A DNA stretch of 23,344 nucleotides from an uncultured Chloroflexota bacterium. GTDB taxonomy: Bacteria; Chloroflexota; Anaerolineae; Caldilineales; Caldilineaceae. Location of the stretch: contig CAIRNL010000013.1 in the NCBI GenBank assembly GCA_903879975.1, positions 1-23,344 on the forward strand. The letters are read 5' to 3'. The notes beneath the pieces were generated by a model. The model was not told the origin of the DNA, made no database searches, and saw nothing but the letters and a program-made list of their open reading frames with translations. Position numbers and translations under genes: made by a program. Shown piece after piece: positions 8,539-17,012 of this stretch; position 1 is the first letter of the stretch, and each line of letters opens with the position of its first letter.

Positions 8539-10825
8539 CCTGGCCATTTCGGTCATCGTCAATACCACCGACCGTGCCCAGGCGTTGGACACTTTGCTGC
8601 GCTCGCTGTACCACCAGAGTTACCGCAATTTTGAAGTGATTGTTGTGGTAGGCCCGACCCGCGACCACACGCTGGATGTGCTGATGGGCTACGCAGGCCG
8701 TGTACGCGTCGAACGTTGCCCGGCACCCAACCTGAGCGTCTCGCGCAATATCGGCCTCGCCGCCGCTGCGGGCGAGATCGTGGCATTTCTTGACGACGAC
8801 GCGGTTCCGTGTCGGACTTGGCTGGCACAACTGGCTGCACGCTTTGCCGACCCTGCCCTTGATGCTACAGGTGGTTCGGTTTTTCTTGTGCACCCCAACC
8901 GCCCTATGATCCAGACACGTCTGGCGCTCACCTCGGCTCTGGCCGAGCAGGTCGATGCGCGCAACAACGTGTTGGCCGACCTGCCGCCAGCAGGCGATGG
9001 CCGCTTTTGGACCGCACGTATGATGGGTGCCAACATGGCCTACCGTAAATCTGTTCTGCTCGACATCGGTGGCTTTGATGAGTTCTACGAGTGGGTATTT
9101 GACGACACCGACATTGCCGTGCGGCTGGCTTTGAGCGGCAAATCGATCGACCCGATGGACGATGCCTGGGTCTATCATGTACCGGCGTCGAGTCGCAATC
9201 GAGTGGCTTATACCCCACTCGGCCGGTGGTGGGTGCAGACCAAGGCTGCCGCATATTTTGCTGTTAAGAACGGTCGCAGCACCGGTGAATCAGAGCATGC
9301 CATCGTGCTGCGCATCCTGCACCTCTTTCACGGCCATTGGAAGTGGCTGGGTGAGATGCAGCGCGCCGGGCAGTTGACCTTTCGGCAGATGGCGGTCATG
9401 CGTGGGCGCGAGCTGGTTGCGGCCACACAGGGCACGCTGGCCGGCCTCGCGCGCCCGCGCCGCCTGCTCGCTGCCGCTCTATCGCCTGAGGATCGTGGCG
9501 CCACCCGCGACACAGATTTCGTTCCCTTCCTGCCAGACAAGATAGGGCTGTGCGGCGCTGTCGACCCTATCACCGGACGCCAGCCTGTGGTGACCATGCC
9601 TGAGCCGCCGCTGCGCGTCTGTCTGCTGAGCGGCGCCTACCCGCCGACTGCCTATGAAGGTGTGGGTCGCCACACCAACCTCATGGCTAGGGGACTCTTC
9701 GAACTGGGACATATTGTACATGTCATTGCCCGCGGCGAGAGTGAACAGGTCGTCTTCTATGACGGCGCCTACGTGCACCGCATTCCCACATCTCTGACGC
9801 GTTACGGGCGTTATCAAAGGTTGCCACACCTCTACCACACGCTGAACCGTGCGCATGTGGTGCACGAGCGGGTTCGGCAGTTGGTGCGTAATGATGGTAT
9901 CCAACTTGTTGATTCGCCGGTGTGGCAGGTGGAAGGCATCGTGACTGAGCGTAGCAGGTTGCTGCCGGTTGTCGTGCGGCCGCAAACGGCAACGCGCCAG
10001 GTGATGCACTTCCAACGCGAGAACGATGAGGGAATGCGCCTCATCGGGGAGTTGGAGGTGGAACTGGTGGCCGGAGCCGCATATCTGGCGCCAAATTCGC
10101 TGGCTACGCTCCAAGCGCTGCGGGAAGTGTATGGTTTGCCCGCCAGTGCCCGCTTCCAGGTTGTACCGCACGGCATTGAGCCGGTTCCGGACGAGTGTGT
10201 GCGTCCCTTTGATGTCGCTGCGCCTCCGGCCACGCTCACCGTGCTCTACGTGGGACGCCTGGAGCAACGCAAGGGCATCCTTGATCTGTTTGGTGCCATT
10301 CCTGCGGTGCTGGCGCATGTGCCTGACGCCCGCTTTGTCATCGCGGGCGCAGACAACAGCCTCTCCGATGGTTTCCAGGCACGTCATGGTATGGATTATC
10401 CTACCTACTTTGCTAAGCACTATGCCGCAGTGATGCCGGCAGTCACTTTCCTAGGTGCTGTGAGCGAGGAAATGCTGAACACGCTCTACCAGACGTGCGA
10501 CCTGTTTGTGGCACCGTCGCTTTATGAATCCTTTGGCCTGATCTATCTGGAGGCCATGAACTACGCCAAACCGGTCATCGGTTGCCAGGCCGGCGGTATT
10601 CCTGAAGTGGTCGAGGAGGGTGTGACTGGGCGGCTGGTCGAGCCGGCAGCGTCGCTGGCGTTGGCCGAGACAATCGTTGAACTGCTGTCGTCGCCGGCGC
10701 AGCTGCGCGAAATGGGACTGGCGGGCCGCCGGCGTCTGCTGGACCACTTCACCTACGTGCAGATGGCGCGTGGATTTGAGGCCATTTACCGTGCCGTGTT
10801 AGGCTCAGCATCAGGTGGAAATTGA
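8525..10825 (+). CDS. Bifunctional glycosyltransferase: GT2 fused to GT4
   Basis: A 766-residue fusion. Residues 1 to about 340 are a GT2 module: ISVIVNTTDRAQALDTLLRSL, the DxD-type FLDDDAVPC (88-96), and GGFDEFYEWVFDDTDIAVRL (about 180-199). Residues from about 364 are a GT4 module: RVCLLSGAYPPT with YEGVGRHTNLMARGL, GRLEQRKGILDLFGAIP (about 576), and the E-x7-E motif in ESFGLIYLEAM (about 668). The ATG at 8525 is chosen because the GT2 fold starts there; it overlaps the upstream GT2 by 14 bases. An in-frame ATG at 8477 would add a peptide unlike GT2 N-termini. Two active sites on one chain suggest consecutive addition of two sugars in the cytoplasm. Both modules look intact. Confidence 0.88.
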   Translation: MSTANLAISVIVNTTDRAQALDTLLRSLYHQSYRNFEVIVVVGPTRDHTLDVLMGYAGRVRVERCPAPNLSVSRNIGLAAAAGEIVAFLDDDAVPCRTWLAQLAARFADPALDATGGSVFLVHPNRPMIQTRLALTSALAEQVDARNNVLADLPPAGDGRFWTARMMGANMAYRKSVLLDIGGFDEFYEWVFDDTDIAVRLALSGKSIDPMDDAWVYHVPASSRNRVAYTPLGRWWVQTKAAAYFAVKNGRSTGESEHAIVLRILHLFHGHWKWLGEMQRAGQLTFRQMAVMRGRELVAATQGTLAGLARPRRLLAAALSPEDRGATRDTDFVPFLPDKIGLCGAVDPITGRQPVVTMPEPPLRVCLLSGAYPPTAYEGVGRHTNLMARGLFELGHIVHVIARGESEQVVFYDGAYVHRIPTSLTRYGRYQRLPHLYHTLNRAHVVHERVRQLVRNDGIQLVDSPVWQVEGIVTERSRLLPVVVRPQTATRQVMHFQRENDEGMRLIGELEVELVAGAAYLAPNSLATLQALREVYGLPASARFQVVPHGIEPVPDECVRPFDVAAPPATLTVLYVGRLEQRKGILDLFGAIPAVLAHVPDARFVIAGADNSLSDGFQARHGMDYPTYFAKHYAAVMPAVTFLGAVSEEMLNTLYQTCDLFVAPSLYESFGLIYLEAMNYAKPVIGCQAGGIPEVVEEGVTGRLVEPAASLALAETIVELLSSPAQLREMGLAGRRRLLDHFTYVQMARGFEAIYRAVLGSASGGN

Positions 10826-10826
10826 C

Positions 10827-11537
10827 ATGACGACCCCATTCACCGTCGCCGACCTGTTGCGCGACATTGAGATCGAACTTTTGCAGGGCGATGTGCTCGA
10901 TCATCGGTTGAGCGTGTCGGTTGCCGAGATTCGTCGCTTCCAACAGACGTCGCGCACGGAACTGCTGGACGGCAGAAACGTTGATCCTCGCACTGTTGCC
11001 GGCCGCCAATTTGAGATGAATGACCTGCTGCTGACGCTGTTGCAGGAGACAGCACTGCGCCTGGAGGCGTTGCAGCGCGAGCAGTATGCCGTCATCCGAC
11101 GCCTGGCCGATGTAATGCCGCCAGGATTTGCGGCAGAGCCTGCGTACACGACTGCCATGCCACCCCCTGCAGAATCCGCAGCAGCCGGCTCTGACACAGC
11201 AGCAGTGGCGCTGGTCGACGAATGGACGCGCCGGCTGACGGAAGTCGAGGCCGCCATGCGCAGCGACGCGCTCCAACTTACTGTCGCTGTGCAGGAAGCC
11301 AGCATGCCGGTTGTTGGGGCAGCCCTGGACAGGCTGAAGCGTGCTTTGCATAGTGTCGTTTTTTTCTATGTCAATCGGCTCGCCGAACGCCAGGCTGCCG
11401 TCAACCGGCTTTATGGCCAGTGGATCATCCACTTGCATGAGCAAGATCGTGCACAAATCGATGAAATCGATCGCCTGCGCGCCGAGGTTCGTGGCCTCGT
11501 CGCTCGGATTGACCGGCTGGAAGAGCGGGTGTCGTGA
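10827..11537 (+). CDS. Orphan helical/coiled-coil protein in the glycan operon
   Basis: A 236-residue protein with no enzyme motif that I recognise. Residues 1 to about 95 are helical and charged (TPFTVADLLRDIEIELLQGD). A Pro/Ala-rich hinge (about 107-128, MPPPAESAAAG) follows, then a long helical half. That half has an aromatic patch, HSVVFFYVNRLAERQAAVNRLYG, and ends with heptad-like leucines in IDRLRAEVRGLVARIDRLEERVS, a probable coiled coil. Similar helical segments occur, from my recollection, attached to methyltransferases and glycosyltransferases of surface-glycan clusters. The ATG at 10827 is one base after the preceding stop, with GGTGGAA upstream; GTG 10815 is an in-frame alternative. 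Its stop overlaps the next start (TGATG). A scaffold or length-control role for the neighbouring transferases is possible but is inference only. Confidence 0.75.
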   Translation: MTTPFTVADLLRDIEIELLQGDVLDHRLSVSVAEIRRFQQTSRTELLDGRNVDPRTVAGRQFEMNDLLLTLLQETALRLEALQREQYAVIRRLADVMPPGFAAEPAYTTAMPPPAESAAAGSDTAAVALVDEWTRRLTEVEAAMRSDALQLTVAVQEASMPVVGAALDRLKRALHSVVFFYVNRLAERQAAVNRLYGQWIIHLHEQDRAQIDEIDRLRAEVRGLVARIDRLEERVS

Positions 11538-12775
11538 TGCGAATCGGTATCTACAACCGTCATCTGGCCACGCTTGGCGGCGGTGAACGCTACAGTTTGG
11601 CCATCGCGTCGCTGCTGGCGCCGATCAATGACGTGGAAGTGATCAGCCATACGGCTGTCGACCCGGCACAGATCATGGCGCGGCTTCATCTGCCACTGGA
11701 ACGCGTGCGTTACCGTGTCGTGCCTGCGCTGCCGGCTGCCGATCTGGGCTGGCTGAGCACAGAGTACGACTTCTTTATCAATGCCTCGAACGGCGATTTC
11801 ATAATGCCGACTGCGCCGCATAGCGCAATGGTTGTCTTTTTCCCGGCACACCTGGGTGGGCGTATCATGCGCGGCGTGCGCGGGCGCGCCAATGCCTGGT
11901 TGCGCCGGCTGCTGGCGCTGACTCCCAATGCACAGCCGACGGTTATCCAGCAGCAGCTCATCAGCCGCCTGGCAGCGCTGTCACCAGATCTCGACGCCCG
12001 CCTGCATAACCCTCAGCCGGCCGATCTGCGTGCCGTGGCGGCCCGCTACGACCTCCGCTGGGCGATCTCCCGTTTTACCCAGCAGTGGACCCAGCGTTAC
12101 TGGGCGCTGCCCAGCAGCCTGCTCTATCCGGCCGTGGGCGTAGAAAATTTTGCTGCGCTGCCTAAAGAACCCTGGATTCTGAGCGTTGGACGTTTCTTTG
12201 CTGGCCAGCACAACAAACAACATCTGGCCATGCTGCGCATCTTTGGCGAGTTGGTCGACGAAGGGCTGCGCGGATGGCGCCTCTATCTGGCAGGCGGGGT
12301 GACACCCGGTGCGGTGCATGACGCCTATCTGGACGAAGTGCGGCACGCAGCAGCTGGATACCCGATCACCGTCTGTCCCGATCTGCCCTTTGCTGCACTG
12401 CGCGAACTCTATGGCCGCAGCACTATCTACTGGCACGCAGCCGGCTATGGCGAGAATGAGACGGCGACACCGGTCAAGTTTGAGCATTTTGGTATCACCA
12501 CCGTTGAAGCCATGGCGGCGGGTTGCGTACCAGTCGTGATCGGCGCAGGCGGACAGCGCGAACTGGTGCACCCCGGCATCGATGGCTTTTTGTGGCACAC
12601 CAGCGCCGATCTGAAGATGAACACGCGCCGCCTGATTGCGCAGCCGACCTTGGCCACAAATTTGAGCAGAGCAGCGATGGCGACCAGCCGTCACTTCGAT
12701 TGGACACACTTTCAGCGCCGCCTGGCCGACTCGCTCGCTGCTGCTGGTATCCCTGCCAAGGTGGCCGGTATATGA
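11537..12775 (+). CDS. Glycosyltransferase family 4 (mannosyltransferase-like)
   Basis: A 412-residue GT-B enzyme. It begins MRIGIYNRHLATLGGGERYSLAIA, the glycine-rich acceptor-domain start of GT4. Mid-protein WILSVGRFFAGQHNKQHLAMLRIF marks the second Rossmann domain, and KFEHFGITTVEAMAAGCVPVVIG (about 314-336) holds an exact E-x7-E donor motif. The wording around this motif recalls ALG11/mannosyltransferase-like enzymes, so mannose is possible but not shown. The ATG at 11537 shares a base with the preceding stop (TGATG); a GTG directly before it would add one residue. The gene ends in an ATGA overlap with the next GT2. No membrane span is visible. Confidence 0.87.
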   Translation: MRIGIYNRHLATLGGGERYSLAIASLLAPINDVEVISHTAVDPAQIMARLHLPLERVRYRVVPALPAADLGWLSTEYDFFINASNGDFIMPTAPHSAMVVFFPAHLGGRIMRGVRGRANAWLRRLLALTPNAQPTVIQQQLISRLAALSPDLDARLHNPQPADLRAVAARYDLRWAISRFTQQWTQRYWALPSSLLYPAVGVENFAALPKEPWILSVGRFFAGQHNKQHLAMLRIFGELVDEGLRGWRLYLAGGVTPGAVHDAYLDEVRHAAAGYPITVCPDLPFAALRELYGRSTIYWHAAGYGENETATPVKFEHFGITTVEAMAAGCVPVVIGAGGQRELVHPGIDGFLWHTSADLKMNTRRLIAQPTLATNLSRAAMATSRHFDWTHFQRRLADSLAAAGIPAKVAGI

Positions 12776-13782
12776 CGCGCTCGGTGGCTGCCAGTCTTGT
12801 CATATTGAACCTCAACGGCCGTCGCCACCTAGCGCCTCTGCTGGCATACCTTGCAGTGCAAAGCGTGCGCGATTTCGAGCTGATCTTTGTCGACAACGGC
12901 TCAACCGATGGCTCGCTGACACTTGTTGAGGAGAGTTGCCGCGCGTATGCTCTGCCGCTGGTCGTAATTCGTAACTCGTTCAATAATGGTTTTGCACCGG
13001 CCAGCAATCAGGGGCTGCGTGCCGCTCGTGCGGACTACGTTGTGATGCTCAACAATGATACGCGGCCCGAATCGCACTGGCTTGAGCAACTGCTGGCAAC
13101 CGTAGAACAGGCTCCTGACGCCGGCATGGTTGCATCCAAAATGCTCTTTGCCCATAATCCAACTATCATCAACTCGGCCGGGATTGCTGTTGATACGGCC
13201 GGGATTGCTTGGGACTGGCGGGGGGGCGAACTGGATGACCCCGCTGAGCATGGCGTTACCGAAATCTTTGGCCCCTGCGGTGGTGCAGGACTTTACGCGC
13301 GGCGGATGATGCTCCAGTTGGGTGGGTTTGACGAAGATTTTTTTGCCTATCTCGAGGATGTAGACCTTGCGTGGCGGGCGCGGTTGGCAGGCTGGCGTTG
13401 CCTCTACCAGCCGCAGGCACGTATCTTGCACGTGCACTCCGCAACGTTGGGCGACGCATCCCCTATGAAGCGTTTTCTGCTTGGGCGCAACAAAGTCTGG
13501 ACGCTGATCAAGAATCTGCCCGATCTTTACTTGCTCGAAGATGGCCTGCGCGCAATGCTTTACGATGGGTTGGCGACCAGCTATGCTGTGTTGGCGCGCG
13601 GCGACCTGGCCGCGCTGCGCGGGCGGATCGCAGGCGTGCGTGGCGCCGGTCCCATGCTGGCCAAGCGGCGTATGATTCAGCAGGCGACCTGCAACGTGGA
13701 AAACTGGCGGCGCTTTGTACAGCCGGCGCCAAAGCCGTGGGCGGTTCCGCTGCGCTACAGGCACCTGGCAGGAAAACCATGA
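12772..13782 (+). CDS. Glycosyltransferase family 2 (rhamnosyltransferase-like)
   Basis: A 336-residue GT-A enzyme. Visible: ASLVILNLNGRRHLAPLL at the start, IFVDNGSTDGS for nucleotide binding, NNGFAPASNQGLR, MLNNDTRPE in the DxD position, and FGPCGGAGLYARR followed by FDEDFFAYLEDVDLAWRAR, which holds the probable catalytic base. This set is typical of rhamnosyltransferase-like GT2 proteins. The ATG at 12772 overlaps the preceding stop (ATGA); earlier in-frame starts lie inside the upstream GT4 gene and do not extend the fold. The C-terminal 90 residues are basic and helical (PMKRFLLGRNKVWTLIKNL), perhaps for membrane contact. It ends with another ATGA overlap. Confidence 0.88.
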   Translation: MTRSVAASLVILNLNGRRHLAPLLAYLAVQSVRDFELIFVDNGSTDGSLTLVEESCRAYALPLVVIRNSFNNGFAPASNQGLRAARADYVVMLNNDTRPESHWLEQLLATVEQAPDAGMVASKMLFAHNPTIINSAGIAVDTAGIAWDWRGGELDDPAEHGVTEIFGPCGGAGLYARRMMLQLGGFDEDFFAYLEDVDLAWRARLAGWRCLYQPQARILHVHSATLGDASPMKRFLLGRNKVWTLIKNLPDLYLLEDGLRAMLYDGLATSYAVLARGDLAALRGRIAGVRGAGPMLAKRRMIQQATCNVENWRRFVQPAPKPWAVPLRYRHLAGKP

Positions 13783-14402
13783 CCTTCTTCCTGGCCGGTG
13801 TGAGCCTGGGGATAGCTGCTGGAGTCAGCCCCGGCCCACTCATGACGCTTGTCATGACGCGTACGTTGGCGCGCGGCTTGGGTGCCGGCCTGCGTGTCGC
13901 GATTGCGCCTCTGCTGACCGACCTGCCGATCATTGTAGCCTCACTGTTTTTTTTCGGTATGCTGTCGCCGCTACTGGCGATGCTTCTTTCCATGGCTGGT
14001 GGCTGCTTCGTGCTTTTCCTGGCTTGGGAGACGTGGCGCGCAGCGCGCCGTGCCACGCTGGTGGACGGTCAGTACGCTGCGTCGGTTGCAGCGTCTGACG
14101 ACATTTGGCGCGGTGTTTTGGTGAACTTCCTGAGCCCGCACCCGTGGCTTTTCTGGATGACCGTTGCCGCACCGATCCTGACCCGCGCCTGGCAGAGCAG
14201 TGCTCTGGCCGCACTCGGCTTCCTAATAGGATTCTATGGATTGCTGGTCGGCGGCAAGGTGCTGCTGGCATTGGCGGTCGCCGGTGGTCGTCGTTTCCTG
14301 ACCGATGTCTGGTATCGCCGCCTGCTGGCTGCGAGCGCTCTGCTTCTGGCGAGCTTTGGTTTGCTACTGCTCTGGCAGGTCGCTACATCGTTTGTGGGGT
14401 AA
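13779..14402 (+). CDS. LysE/RhtB-family exporter
   Basis: A 207-residue membrane protein. It opens FFLAGVSLGIAAGVSPGPLMTLVMTRTL, the first helix and G-x-x-x-G-x-S/T-P-G-P motif of LysE/RhtB exporters. TDLPIIVASLFFFGM follows, then LAMLLSMAGGCFVLFLAWE, a cytoplasmic loop (about 90-110), NFLSPHPWLFWMTVAAPIL, and two more helices, for about six in all. Length and topology are normal for the family, which exports amino acids or related small molecules. AGGAA at about 13770 stands five bases before the ATG at 13779, which overlaps the previous stop. Its place inside a glycosyltransferase run is unusual; whether it exports a glycan precursor or is simply co-transcribed cannot be told from the sequence. 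Confidence 0.85.
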   Translation: MTFFLAGVSLGIAAGVSPGPLMTLVMTRTLARGLGAGLRVAIAPLLTDLPIIVASLFFFGMLSPLLAMLLSMAGGCFVLFLAWETWRAARRATLVDGQYAASVAASDDIWRGVLVNFLSPHPWLFWMTVAAPILTRAWQSSALAALGFLIGFYGLLVGGKVLLALAVAGGRRFLTDVWYRRLLAASALLLASFGLLLLWQVATSFVG

Positions 14403-14412
14403 AATAGAGAGG

Positions 14413-14868
14413 ATGAGCGAAAACGCTGGTGTGGTGGTCATTTATCGACCCGTCGAACGCTATGCTTTCCTGGGCGGCGCAGGCCTGCTCGCTGCCATTT
14501 TCTGTGGCTGGGCGCTCTGGCGCCAGTTTGACTGGGTCACGTTACTCTTCTTCTTTGGCTGTCTCTTTGCTGCAGGCTCTTTTGGCGTGCAACTGCTGGC
14601 TCGCGTCGAGGTCGATGCGACTGGCTTCCGGCTGGAGACGCCGCTGGGATCGCACGCAGTAGACTTTCGCCAGATCGATAGCGCAGATGAGGCGGGACGT
14701 CTGCTGCGTGTCATCGTCGTTACCTATCACCCGCTGCTGGAGAACGGCCTGCTGAATCTGGACGATTTGCACAGTGTCACGTTGCCCGCAGTCACCCAGC
14801 AGTATGTATTGCTGGAATTGCTTCAGCAGCAGGGGTCCCGGCCGCTGCAATCGCTCAGCCAGGAATGA
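14413..14868 (+). CDS. Small membrane protein with bacterial PH-like domain
   Basis: A 151-residue protein. Two membrane helices (about 18-36, FLGGAGLLAAIFCGWALW; and 43-62, TLLFFFGCLFAAGSFGVQLL) are followed by a beta-rich domain. That domain has RVEVDATGFRLETPLGSHAVDFRQI, the pattern of bacterial PH-like domains that sit behind a helical hairpin. The C-terminal helix is QYVLLELLQQQG. The exact family and function are unknown. AGAGAGG directly abuts the ATG at 14413, which is close for a ribosome site, but the helix-hairpin order supports this start. It lies ten bases after the LysE-type gene and 18 before the acetyltransferase gene. Confidence 0.65.
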   Translation: MSENAGVVVIYRPVERYAFLGGAGLLAAIFCGWALWRQFDWVTLLFFFGCLFAAGSFGVQLLARVEVDATGFRLETPLGSHAVDFRQIDSADEAGRLLRVIVVTYHPLLENGLLNLDDLHSVTLPAVTQQYVLLELLQQQGSRPLQSLSQE

Positions 14869-14886
14869 TGACGGGGATACCTGACG

Positions 14887-15825
14887 ATGCTGCCATTTGC
14901 CCCTGCAATCGTTGTGCGCGTCCTGGGTCCCGATGACATGGACGCAGCCTGCGTGCTGCTCAACCACAGAGAGTACCAACCGCTGTATAGCCGAGCCATG
15001 GCGCAGGAAGAAGTGAGCCAGCAATTGTTGGGCGATGCCCCCCCGACGCTGTTGCCCGTGCGCTGGCAGCAGCGTGCCTGTCTGGGCGCTTGGCGCGCTG
15101 GCGAGTTGATCGGCTTCGTCGATGCTGCTATCGGATTGGACAGTGACAGCCTGGGGTTGCCTGACTACCAGGCACTGGGGTTGCTGCGCGCATTGCTGTT
15201 GCCGGCTGCCCAGCCACTAGCCGATGAAACGGCGGCCAACCTGCTTGACGCAGCTGAGCGTTTCTGGCGCATAGGGCGCGTCGGTCACGTGAAGGCCTTT
15301 CACGGCAGTACTGGTTATCCGGCCTGGCAGGCTGGGCTAGGAATGTTGCCGGGCGATCGTGCCGACCAGGTGCGTCTCCTGATCGGGCGCAATTATCGTT
15401 TCTGTGATCGCTATTACTGCGTCTATTGGACGGTGAATGGCACCCTTTTCGAAGAGTCGCCGCCACAGACGGCGCTGACCCTGGTCATGCGCGACACACA
15501 GGCCGACCGATCCTACCAGGTCTTTTTTCGCCGCACAGAGTTGATTGCCGAAGCGCGCGTCGCCCATCATGTTGTGGAAGGTGGCGCGGAAAGGCAGGCA
15601 ATTGCCCACCTCGTCACTTGGTCAGTTGAGACACGCTGGCGTAATCAGGATATCGGACGTTGGTTGCTACGTCGTATCCTGAACGATGCGACGCAGCGCG
15701 GGTTGGATCAGGTGGTCGTTTTCTTACAGATGCAACAGGCCGCAGCGATCAATCTTCTCAACCAGCATGGTTTTGTGGAGCATGCCTACCGCGGCTACAC
15801 GCTTGAAAAGGCACTGCAGGAGTAA
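14887..15825 (+). CDS. GNAT-family N-acetyltransferase
   Basis: A 312-residue protein whose C-terminal half (about 165-312) shows the GNAT fold: HLVTWSVETRWRNQDIGRWLLRRIL (about 243-267) for acetyl-CoA binding, then VVVFLQMQQAAAINLLNQHGFVEHAYRGYTLEK, with the motif-B Asn/His-Gly-Phe end. The N-terminal half (LGAWRAGELIGFVDAAIG, with a later VGHVKAFHGSTGYPAWQAGLG) looks like a second, degenerate GNAT unit, so the protein is probably a tandem GNAT. It could acetylate an amino-sugar of the glycan or an unrelated metabolite. The ATG at 14887 has GGGG about ten bases upstream. It ends two bases before the next start. Confidence 0.8.
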   Translation: MLPFAPAIVVRVLGPDDMDAACVLLNHREYQPLYSRAMAQEEVSQQLLGDAPPTLLPVRWQQRACLGAWRAGELIGFVDAAIGLDSDSLGLPDYQALGLLRALLLPAAQPLADETAANLLDAAERFWRIGRVGHVKAFHGSTGYPAWQAGLGMLPGDRADQVRLLIGRNYRFCDRYYCVYWTVNGTLFEESPPQTALTLVMRDTQADRSYQVFFRRTELIAEARVAHHVVEGGAERQAIAHLVTWSVETRWRNQDIGRWLLRRILNDATQRGLDQVVVFLQMQQAAAINLLNQHGFVEHAYRGYTLEKALQE

Positions 15826-15827
15826 CC

Positions 15828-17012
15828 ATGCACATTCTTTTTGTCACCGGCGAGTATCCGCCCATGCAGGGTGGCGTGGGCGATTACACGCGTGAACTTG
15901 GCCGTGCCCTGTGTAGCCTGGGCGCCAAGGTGACAATTTTGACCTCGGAACGTGCTGTGCAGCCGGACTGTGCCGAGTTTGATGACGGCATCCGTGTCCT
16001 GCCTGCCATCCGTCGTTGGGATTGGGCCATCTGGCGTACTGTGCGCGGGCTGGCCGCTGATCTCAACGCCAACTGGGTTCATGTTCAATACCAGACGGCT
16101 GCGTTTGGGATGCATCCGGCAATCAACTTGGGTCCCTGGTGGTGGCGGCGTCAGGCATTGCATACGGCCTGGACCTATCACGATCTGCTTGTTCCATACC
16201 TTTTCCCCAAGGCAGGACGTCGTCTGCGCACGTGGACGACCGAATACCCGGCGATGACTGCCGATCTAGTAGTGGTGACGAACGAGGGAGATCGCTTGCA
16301 ACTCGAACGCAAGGGTCGATTCGCTGTCTCCATTCCTATCGGCAGCAATATCTGTGGCCGGAAACTCGTGCCCCGCGAGCGTGCAATGCGCCGCAAAGCA
16401 CGCGGCTACGGGGACGGCGATCTCGTGCTTGCCTATTTTGGCTTTCTTAACCGCAGTAAGGGCGGGTTGGCCCTGATCAAGACACTGCATCAGGTATCGC
16501 AGCAGAACCAGTCGGTTCGCTTGCTGATGATCGGCGAGCAGTTCGGTGCCAGCGACCAGACCAATCTCGACTACCTGCAGGAAGTGGAGAAACTGGCGCG
16601 TAAGTTGAAGGTAGACAATCGTATCCAGTGGACCGGCCGCCAATCCGACGATGAAGTGGCTGCCGATCTCAACGCGATCGACGTGCTGCTCATGCCCTAC
16701 GAGGATGGTGCCAGCCTGCGCCGCGGGACGTTAATGGCCGGCTTGGTCAACGGTTGTGCCATCGTCACGACTGCGCCGCAGGCGCCGCTGCCCGAGCTTC
16801 AGCACGGCCGCGATGTGCTGTTCGTGGCGCCTGGCCACATCGACGCGCTGACCGAGGCGGTGCTTAGCGTTTCCCAGGACCCTGCCCTGCGCGCCCTGTT
16901 GCAGAACAACGCGCGACTGTGCAGCCGGCAGTTCGGCTGGGATGAGATTGCGCGCCGTCATCTTGCCGCCTACGCCGCCCAAAGCCAGCCGGGCACCCTG
17001 CCCGTCCCATGA
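15828..17012 (+). CDS. Glycosyltransferase family 4
   Basis: A 394-residue GT-B enzyme. It starts MHILFVTGEYPPMQGGVGDYTRELGRAL, a canonical GT4 acceptor-domain opening. The donor domain shows LAYFGFLNRSKGGLALIKTL and a donor-contact segment LLMPYEDGASLRRGTLMAGL (about 286-305). The usual second Glu of E-x7-E is replaced here by the RRGT type, which I recall in related cluster enzymes, so activity is not ruled out. AGGAG at 15818-15822, five bases before the ATG, gives a good ribosome site. Its stop overlaps the next gene start (ATGA at 17009-17012). No membrane span. The sugar is unknown. Confidence 0.87.
   Translation: MHILFVTGEYPPMQGGVGDYTRELGRALCSLGAKVTILTSERAVQPDCAEFDDGIRVLPAIRRWDWAIWRTVRGLAADLNANWVHVQYQTAAFGMHPAINLGPWWWRRQALHTAWTYHDLLVPYLFPKAGRRLRTWTTEYPAMTADLVVVTNEGDRLQLERKGRFAVSIPIGSNICGRKLVPRERAMRRKARGYGDGDLVLAYFGFLNRSKGGLALIKTLHQVSQQNQSVRLLMIGEQFGASDQTNLDYLQEVEKLARKLKVDNRIQWTGRQSDDEVAADLNAIDVLLMPYEDGASLRRGTLMAGLVNGCAIVTTAPQAPLPELQHGRDVLFVAPGHIDALTEAVLSVSQDPALRALLQNNARLCSRQFGWDEIARRHLAAYAAQSQPGTLPVP

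Noticed and set aside
8396..9178. Long open frames on the minus strand opposite the GT genes (also 21274-22269 and 9479-10420).
   Set aside because: They mirror the codon bias of GC-rich plus-strand genes, show no recognisable motifs and lie entirely opposite well-supported genes.
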